From NCBI GenBank assembly GCA_030015575.1, contig CM057347.1, forward strand, positions 506,977,176 through 507,041,175: DNA of 64,000 bases. The letters are read 5' to 3'. The notes below the pieces were generated by a model. That model ran no database searches, was not told where the DNA came from, and was given only the letters and a program-made list of their open reading frames with translations. The stretch is from Agapanthus africanus. Taxonomy: Eukaryota > Streptophyta > Magnoliopsida > Asparagales > Amaryllidaceae. Of this stretch, positions 57,050 to 64,000 are shown piece after piece (within the stretch, counting starts at the first letter, position 1; the number at the start of each line of letters is the position of its first letter). Both the position numbers and the translations under genes were made by a program.

Positions 57050-57916
57050 CTAGACTCTGTCGACCTCTCGGACGAGCACTGAGCTTGCAGCTTGGTCGGA
57101 TACCGATAGGTATAGCAATAGCTCGTCCCCTTCGACTGGCCGGGTGAGCAGCGGGGGAGTCACAACGTGCCTCATTAATTGGTCAAAGGCGATCTGGAAC
57201 TCCTCCGACCACTCGAACCTTGGAATCTTCCTTAGAGCCTTGAAGAACGGGAGGCACTTCTCCCCAGACCTCGACATGAAACGACTCAGAGCGGCTACCC
57301 GCCTTGTCAGCCGCATGATTTCGACGTTAGTCTTAGGCACGGCCATGTTAAGGATGGCATTGATTTTCTTCGGGTTAGCTTCGATTCCACGGTGGGTGAC
57401 CATGAAACCGAGGAATTTTTCGCCGGTGACCCCTAATGCGCACTTGGCGGGGTTCAGCTTCATCTTGTATTTGCGGAGGACGCCGAAGGCTTCGCTTAGA
57501 TCCTTGGCACGGTCGTCCGATGAGACCGATTTGACGAGCAAATCGTCGACGTAAACTCCCATATTCCTGCCGATATGCAGTTTGAACATGCGATTGACCA
57601 AGCGTTGGTACTTAGCTTCGACGTTTTTGAGGCCGAAAGGCATCACCTTGTAGCAGTATACCCCCCGGTCCGTTGTGAATGCGGTGAGTTTCTCGTCTGC
57701 CGGATTCATACGGATCTGGTTGTATCCGGAGAAAGCATCCATGAAGCTAAGTAGCTCGTGGCCTGCCGAGCTGTCGACGAGCCGATCTATCCGAGGGAGG
57801 GGATAATTGTCTTTCGGGCAGGCCTTGTTTAGGTCGGTGAAGTCGACGCATATGCGCCATTTCTCGCTTGACTTTTTGACCATGACAACGTTTGCCAACC
57901 ATTCCGAGTAAGGCAC
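57050..57916 (-). pseudogene. Element B reverse transcriptase
   Basis: This 288-residue open segment has YSEWLANVVMVKKSS, ICVDFTDLNKACPKDNYPLP, FMDAFSGYNQIRMNP and the catalytic VYVDDLLVKS, followed by thumb/connection text (FLGFMVTHRGIEANPKKI) and the start of RNase H. The motifs are diagnostic for the Tat lineage and match the fragment in element A at 4124-4700. It is part of a broken polyprotein. Confidence 0.9.
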
Positions 57917-57959
57917 ATTCCGAATGAAGTTGGCGACGAGGAGCCTGTCTACCCCGTCC

Positions 57960-58378
57960 TCATTCGCCTTCTGCTTGATCGAGGCGAAGCTTCGCTTTTT
58001 CTTCCTGACAGGTCGGACCGTAGGATCTACCCAAGCTTGTGAGATATGTTTTAGGGTCGATCCCAGGCATGTCAGCAGGTGCCCAGGCGAACACGTCAGA
58101 GTTGTTTCTAAGAAAGTGAACCAGGTCGTCTCGCTGAGTCCCCATCAAAAGCGAACCGATCTGGACTGTTCGTTCGTCGTCCCCTTCTACGAGAGGGATC
58201 TCTGCTAGTGGCTCCACCGGGGTCCCTCGGACCTCTTGCTCGTCCCGAGTGTCCAAAGAACCCTTGATGTCACCCTCGCCCTCAACATCTTTGTTCGGCT
58301 TCTCAGACGTAGATGTTGCGGTGAAGCAAACATTTGCGGTTCGTTGGTCTCCGTAGGCCCGATCTATCCCGTCCTGGT
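57960..58378 (-). pseudogene. Element B region between protease and RT
   Basis: The segment holds ERTVQIGSLLMGTQRDDLVHF and DVFAWAPADMPGID, matching element A's ERTVQIESLLTGARRDDLIHF at about 4020. It is the linker leading into RT. The solo LTR is inserted at its upstream edge. Confidence 0.8.
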
Positions 58379-61300
58379 TGTAACAACCCTAATTTTCTTA
58401 TACACTTTTTTCTATACAAATTTTTAAATAAATTTTTTTCAAAAATTCATAAAGGGGTATTTATTGCCTGAGCACAAGACTTAAGTAATTGATTAGCAAT
58501 TTAATTAAAAGAAGGAGCTTGTAGCTCATTGGTAATACCTTGCATTGCTGAACCAAGCCACCGGAGTTCAAATCCCATGCCCCACATTATTTTTAATATT
58601 ATTTTGTTTTAAGTCCTTTGGAAGCCCAACAGTCCACACAAGATAACTCCAGATTTTCCCACTACGCTTTAAAAACTAAATATACCAGAGGCTACACTAG
58701 ACGACCCCCCACCTCCCCATGCCCTGACTCGGGCCGGCGCCGCCGGCCGGATTCGTCCGGACAGCCGAATTCCCTTCTTCAATGTTGTGTCTCTTCATCT
58801 TCTAAAACCCCCTATACACTTCAAATTCCTAGATCGGTTTCAGAGACCTTTGAAATCCCCATTTACTCCATTTTAATGATTTTTTAATACATTTTTACAT
58901 TAAAACCTTTCATATACCCTATTTACTCCAATTATTAATGATTCTATACATTTATACATTTTTATTATTTAAAAACCCTACACACTACCCTCTCATCCCC
59001 AAAACCCTAGGCTCACTCTCTCAAAATTTTCCAAGAAGTGTGTGCTTTGAAAACAAGTTCGCGGCGAAGCTCTGACGAAATTCCGGCAGGAATTCCGGCG
59101 ACGTTTTTAGAAACAACCGGCGACGAAGCAACGCCTCGGCAACTCCCTTAGTTCCCCTACACTCCTTAGTATAGATCGAAACCCGTAAGTCCCATTCTAT
59201 CCCCTTTCTATTTCTCTAAAATACGAAACTACGAAACCCGACGGAATCGGAACAAATCCGATTTCCGATTCGGTTTTCTATAAAATTTCACTTATAATCA
59301 ATTCAATCATGCTTAAACATCTTTATCTTGACTATTAAACTTTTAAAAATCAATTTGAACAAGTTTTCTCACATGAAATGATAACCTTTCCAATCTATCG
59401 TATTTTTTCACTTTAATACCATCATGTTTCGATTTCACATTTAACCCCTAGACTTTGCTATACATTTAAAGTAGAGCATGAGGTAATGACCTACCTCCAC
59501 ACACACGCAAATACAACCTTAAGCGAAATCATCAAAGAACTTAGAATACGATAAAACAAAACTTTCATTTAAACACCATATTCTTAATCAAACCATTCTT
59601 AATAGATTTGATACGCTTGTAAACAAATACCTCTCATTAGGAAACACGATAAGTTGTGGACATCGATCGTTTATCTAAACCTGACTTTGTGGTGTCTAGG
59701 CTAGGCAAGTGAGCAAATGTAACTTTAAAAGGCCCGTCTGACGATACGTGAGCGGATCCCTCCTTCCTCATTTGTACTTACCTGGTTACAATTGGCGGTG
59801 AAGAGGGGATTTGAGGCTTCCAACGACTTGTCGTTTAGACCATTTAGAAATAGGCTAGTTGGCTTAGGAAACCCTAGAATTTAAAATACGGAAATTCACA
59901 CCTTTGCAAATAAATACCTTTTACTTTACAAAACCGTTTTCTAAAAGATTAGTATTTTACAATCTTTGCAAAGCGCCGCTACAACCCATCTTTGGGGAAC
60001 CCGTTCGGGATCGTGCGTTTTATCGCGCACCCTCGGGCTAGTAGTGCGAGATTCAGACCCCCGCAAGGAGCATTCGGTCTCGAAAGGTTTAAAATACGAT
60101 ATCTTAAGAAAATGCGATTTTTGGAATATAAAATATTTATTAAAATTATTTTTTTACAAACATATATATATTTATCATTTAAATATCTATTTTATTATGA
60201 TATAAATTTTCTACCTTTTTCTAAAAAAATCACAAGAATAAATTTTACACTAAAATACCATGAACTTCAAATAATCAATATTACAGATAAATACCCTTAT
60301 TTATAAAACTAGGATATTTTCACTAGAAATGTCACAACATAAAATCCACTCTCATTACAACTCTAAAGATGAACAATAAATACTTGAGGTGTATTTTGAA
60401 AAGTATATAAAAGTATTTTTACATAAAACCCCCTCAAGTTTTATAAATTACCCTAAGGACCCTAGTAATTATAAGACTTCGATTCATATTTCTAATTGTC
60501 TGACTCGGATTTGAGTCTGATTAATCTGACTTGAATATGATTCAAGTCAATCTATAATCTACAAGATTCCAATTCAATATGAACACATGAATCCATGAAT
60601 ACAATTATCAATTTATACAACTTGACTGAACCGAACCATGGATATATATTTCTTTTACATGATTCTCAGTATTCCATTTACATGATTCTACGGTTACAAC
60701 TGTTTACTGATATCATGGTTTCGGTCAGTTAATCAATCATACAATCAATACAATTTTACAAGATAACAATACAAACAAGATATCGCGGGGTTTAAGGGGT
60801 AGATTGGTATGGAAGGTGTTAAAGGTGGCACGAGGTGGTCAGATTTAATGCATCTAACATGAATCCAATTGCCGTTGTTCCGGGCCTTTTAACGGAGCCT
60901 TGTACTAAACGTGCCTCTAGTCTCTGGCATATAGAGACTCCTCTCGTATACACTGGTATTCTTCTGTACCAAGCTACAAACAACAGCGTTAATACAATAT
61001 TACAACAATATAATATAACATTAAAAGCTACTCTCTCTCTTTCCTACTCTTTGTCTATTTCTCCCCTATCTTTAGGACTTACCGAGCGACCTGTTCGTTG
61101 ACGACATTCTATTTATTTCTTCTTTGAATGTCGTCAGGTGCTTTGGACCCGGCGGAGATCGAGCCATCTCAAGAAGACTTGGAGCAGTTTGCCGAAGACC
61201 CTGCACTTTAGTTTCATTGTACACTTTTCCTTTCTGAATTTTTCATTTCCTGTTATGCCACTGTTTAGGCATCTTTATTTTCAGTTACATTTCCTTTTCA

Positions 61301-61465
61301 TGCATTGTACAAAAGAATGTTAATAAATAAAAGTTGCTGTTCTCTTTTATTTCTTATCTCTTGTGTATTTATTGCTTAGATACGCTTAGCGTATGTACTT
61401 CTGAGTATATACGCAGCGGACCGGTCGCGTCCCCTTCGCCGTACACTGGGAAGCGGGGCGTGACA
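58379..61465 (+). mobile_element. Solo LTR, Tekay-type (3,087 bp), inserted in element B
   Basis: It starts TGTAACAACCC, ends GGGGCGTGACA and is flanked by the 5-bp target duplication CTGGT (58374-58378 and 61466-61470). No primer site, purine tract or coding domain lies inside, so it is most simply a solo LTR left by recombination between two LTRs. Its ends match those of elements C and E. A polyadenylation-like AATAAATAAAA lies near 61320. Small ORFs inside are not credible genes. Confidence 0.85.
58514..58584 (+). repeat. tRNA-like sequence, possible SINE head
   Basis: TAGCTCATTGG (58522-58532) fits an A box and GAGTTCAAATCC (58564-58575) a B box, about 32 bases apart, as in RNA polymerase III promoters. 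The acceptor and T stems pair poorly, so it is not a functional tRNA. A tRNA-derived SINE head or an old tRNA relic inside the LTR is more likely. Confidence 0.45.
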
Positions 61466-62431
61466 CTGGTCGAGCGGGAACTTCATCGCTAAATGGTAGA
61501 TCGATATCTGGGCTCGTAGTGAATTCAGTGTCGGGCAACCGAGGAGGACGTTGTAGGCCGATGGGATTCTCACGACGATGAACTCCACAGGCACGGTGCG
61601 CGTATGGCCAGCCTCCCCGACGACAAATTGGAGAGTGATTACCCCTTCCGCCGGGATGGAGTGGTTAGTGAACCCGGACAGGACGTGGGTGGTCGGCCTT
61701 TGGTTCGATGGGGCGAGTCCCATAAGCAGGAAGCAGTCATTAAAGAGAATGTCTGCCGAGCTTCCCGAGTCGAGCAGTATCCTCTGTACCTCGTAGCGAT
61801 GGATCCGAGCTGTGATCACCAGCGGCTCGTTGTGGGGCAGGGATATACCGAGGAGGTCCTCGTCTGTAAAAACGATCAGCTCGGTTGATTTGGCCTTCTT
61901 CCTCGGGTGGTTGCCAGTCCCCTCGATCGGTGAGGGACGCTGAGTCCCGTTGGTCTCTGCCATACCCCCCGTTGATATGGCCATGATTTGGCTGATTGTC
62001 AATTCGCTGGGAGGGGGACGCTGCTCTTGCTCACGGTCGGTTTGCCGCTTGTCTCGCAAGTACGTTGTCAGGTGCCCTGAGCGGATCAGCTCCTCGATGT
62101 AGTCTCTGAGCTGTTTGCAGTTCTCAGTGGAGTGGCCTTGCGACCTGTGGAAACCGCAGAAGGAGCCCCGGGTGCGCTTTGCAGCTTTGTTCGAGACTGG
62201 GGGGAGTTTGAAAAACCTCTCGCCCTTAGCCTCCTCCAGCAGTACCGTCTGAAAGACATTGAGCGGGGTGTACTCCTGAAACATCGGGGAGTAGGGCTTT
62301 GGCCGCTCAATCCTCTTCTCCTCCTCCCAGGCCCTTTTCTTCTGATCAACTTGTTCTGTCCGAGGCAGATTGGCGTTTACCTTAGACTCAAGCTGGATCT
62401 CGCGTTCGGTCCAGGCCTTTACCTCGGCCAT
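61466..62431 (-). pseudogene. Element B gag C-terminus and aspartic protease
   Basis: From the right-hand end: the gag tail with FCGFHRSQGHSTENCKQL, then protease with RILLDSGSSADILF (catalytic DSG) and YNVLLGCPTLNSLRAQI. It corresponds to element A 2840-3830. The solo LTR interrupts its downstream end. Broken. Confidence 0.85.
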
Positions 62432-62515
62432 GGTCTTAGGTTGTGCTAATGCAAAGGAGCGTAGCCACTCCTTGTGCCTAAGAGCCGACCTGAGGGCCGT
62501 AATGACCGTTTCATC

Positions 62516-62968
62516 CTAGTGTTCCGGGACCTCGAGCAGGGCGTTGTAGAAGCGGGTTACGTATCCTTTGAAGGATTCCTTATCCTCGCTCTTTATGGTG
62601 AAGAGGTGGTCGACGGTTCGCTTCTGCGGTCTGTTTCCGACGAAGTGGCCGAGGAATTGGGTGGCCAGCTCATCGAAGATGGAGATTGAGTGTGGCGCAA
62701 GCCCTCGGAACCAGTCTCTTCCGGAGCGGACGAGAGTGTCAGGAAAAGTGCGGCACTGAGCGCCGTTGGAGCAATCCTGGAAACTCATCCCGGCCGTGAA
62801 TGCGTCCAGATGGTCCTTCGGGTCGGACTTCCCGTCGAAGACTGAGACTTTCGGGGGCTTGTTCCGGGAGGAGACGTGGACGGTGAATAGCTCTTCGGTG
62901 AAGGGCTTCGTGAGCGAGTCGGCGGCATATTTAGCCCCGTCGCTTGAATGACGATTTTCCCGATGCAT
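62516..62968 (-). pseudogene. Element B gag, capsid part
   Basis: This 150-residue open segment contains FDGKSDPKDHLDAFTAGMSF, FRGLAPHSISIFDELATQF, FLGHFVGNRPQKRTVDHLF and GYVTRFYNALLEV, the same Retrotrans_gag domain as in element A. It would form the particle shell. Broken. Confidence 0.85.
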
Positions 62969-63064
62969 GCCTTCGATCTTCTTTTCGAGGGCGTCGAGTC
63001 GGCCGTGGTATCCCGATGATTCGGCATATTCTGATTTTCGGCCTCTGCTGCCAGAGACCTCTGT

Positions 63065-63637
63065 CTAGCCATGACCCCGATTCCGTTCGATGAGGTTCCT
63101 TAGGTCCCCTGGTGAGGCCGTCTTCGAGCTGTCGTGGTGAGTCCCGTGCGCATGACCCCGTCGAGGGAGGGGGTGCCGGTCATGCCTGGGCGCAGGCGAG
63201 CTGACCGACACCTCCTTGGGAGGAACATGGGCGCGATGGGGCTCGGGGCGAGGCGCTCTGGCATAAGACCTCGGAGTTAAGCTATGTGACGCCCACAGGG
63301 TCATCGAATATGTCGGCCCGAGAGATCCGCGGGTGCTGGAGACAGCGAGGCGGTGATTGGTCGTGCCAACGCGGACGGAGTCTTGTCTTCCTCTGTAGGG
63401 GTCCCGGTCCCATGGCGGGGGAGCGGCGACCTAGTGAGTTTGCCCGGCCGTTTGGACACGGACGAGTGCATCCACGACGGACGCGAGTCGATCTATCCAA
63501 GCGGATAGGGCGTGAATGGTGTTCGGGGGAGGAGGGGACTCTCCCTCGTCTCTGCTGCGGGAAGGTCGACGGCTGGTACTTGGATCGTCACGGTGACCAC
63601 TGGCCATGAAGTCGAGATCGGAAGATGAACCTTTCAT
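63065..63637 (-). pseudogene. Element B gag N-terminal region
   Basis: The sequence near 63605 encodes MASGHRDDPSTSRRP, the counterpart of MVSDHRDDPSTSRCP in element A, followed by LSAWIDRLASVVDALVRVQ, an amphipathic helix also found in A. The rest is P/R/H-rich and poorly conserved. Broken. Confidence 0.7.
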
Positions 63638-63653
63638 TGAGTGGAACTAAACG

Positions 63654-63674
63654 CTTCCTACAGACGGCGCCAAC
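63654..63674 (-). other. Element B primer-binding site
   Basis: Read on the minus strand, GTTGGCGCCGTCTGTAGGAA lies directly after the 5' LTR end. It is the same type of site as in element A. Confidence 0.8.
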
Positions 63675-64000
63675 TGATGGATCCCTGGATCTCCTTCAGA
63701 TGTTATCTTCCGTTGATCTGCTGCGAGCGCTGATGGACGGCTGAGATTGAGTTGGAGGGTTGACTCCTGGAGCGTGTGAGTCTCAATGGGTTTTGAGTGG
63801 TTGAGGCCGAGCTATCTGTAAAGAAGTCTCGGGGTAGTTGTACCACGGAGGACCCTCCGACGATCAAGTTAGATGGAGTATTTTGGCAGAGTAACGGCCT
63901 ATTGGAGTAAAATTGGCTTATCTGAGTCGTTTGAAGGAGGGGTTTATATAGTGGCTGCCATAGGCAAGCGGGCGCGAGATTCACGCCGACCGTTACGCCC
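63675..64000 (-). repeat. Element B 5' LTR, cut by window end
   Basis: Its U5 end and part of U3 match 48214-48540 closely, with the TATATAA box near 63946. Only 326 bases are inside the window, so target duplication and full divergence cannot be judged. Confidence 0.88.

Larger units (their letters stand above)
48214..64000 (-). mobile_element. Element B: large Tat/Retand-type Ty3/gypsy element with antisense modules
   Basis: On the minus strand B runs from a 5' LTR (from 63675, cut by the window end) through primer site, gag, protease, RT, RNase H, archaeal-type second RNase H and integrase (54960) to a long 3' region and a 3' LTR (48214-48949). The second RNase H and a long antisense-coding 3' region are hallmarks of the Tat lineage. 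A solo LTR (58379-61465) is inserted in the protease/RT interval. All domains are recognisable, but the coding region has a number of breaks. Confidence 0.9.

Noticed and set aside
58514-58584. Functional tRNA gene
   Set aside because: Acceptor and T stems have several unpaired positions and no clear anticodon arm could be assigned.
58379-61465. A complete small retrotransposon rather than a solo LTR
   Set aside because: No internal primer site, purine tract or repeated ends were seen; one continuous TG...CA unit with a 5-bp duplication fits a solo LTR.

Overview
This window is repeat-dominated plant nuclear DNA. The evidence is Ty3/gypsy LTR retrotransposons of the two large plant groups, Tat/Retand-type and Del/Tekay-type chromovirus, nested inside one another, together with an initiator-Met tRNA primer site and very long LTRs of 3-4.4 kb. 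Nothing looks bacterial, organellar or viral in the free-living sense. The GC-rich Tat coding regions and multi-kilobase Tekay-type LTRs suggest an angiosperm with a large genome; the species cannot be named from this sequence. The only candidate host coding sequence is one short terminal-exon-like stretch at 45929-46075.

Layout. 1-535: possible Ty1/copia LTR end and a 60-bp direct repeat. 536-4700: 5' part of a plus-strand Tat element (A: LTR, PBS, gag, protease, start of RT). 4701-12858: repeat-rich DNA (F) with a degraded minus-strand gag region in the middle and arrays of small hairpins on both sides. 12859-43738: a minus-strand Tekay-type element (D) with 4.4-kb LTRs and no recognisable pol. 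D carries two later insertions: an autonomous-type Tekay element (C, 13404-24478, TSD AAACG) in its 3' LTR and a very young element without pol (E, 27446-38147, TSD TGGAG) in its interior. 43739-45815: 3' end of a Tat element, probably A. 45816-48213: low-copy DNA. 48214 to the window end: a large minus-strand Tat element (B), its 5' LTR cut by the window edge, carrying a 3,087-bp solo LTR (58379-61465, TSD CTGGT) and, in its 3' region, three plus-strand (antisense) transcription-unit-like modules and an 86-bp tandem array.

Relations. C holds all the usual enzymatic domains. D, E and the solo LTR share its terminal sequences, and D and E its initiator-Met primer site, so C-type elements are plausible suppliers of enzymes for D and E (inference). 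The inferred order of events is A and F first, then D, then C and E, with E youngest: its two 3,925-bp LTRs differ at only about five positions by eye.

Most unusual signals: (1) B's three antisense modules, each with a TATA box, an ORF and a shared 3'-end motif; (2) arrays of short hairpins in which the arms change together while the centre stays constant, in F and independently in D; (3) element E, which keeps a double zinc-knuckle ORF and a highly acidic ORF but no enzymes. All retroelements are treated as fossils; their individual lesions are not itemised.
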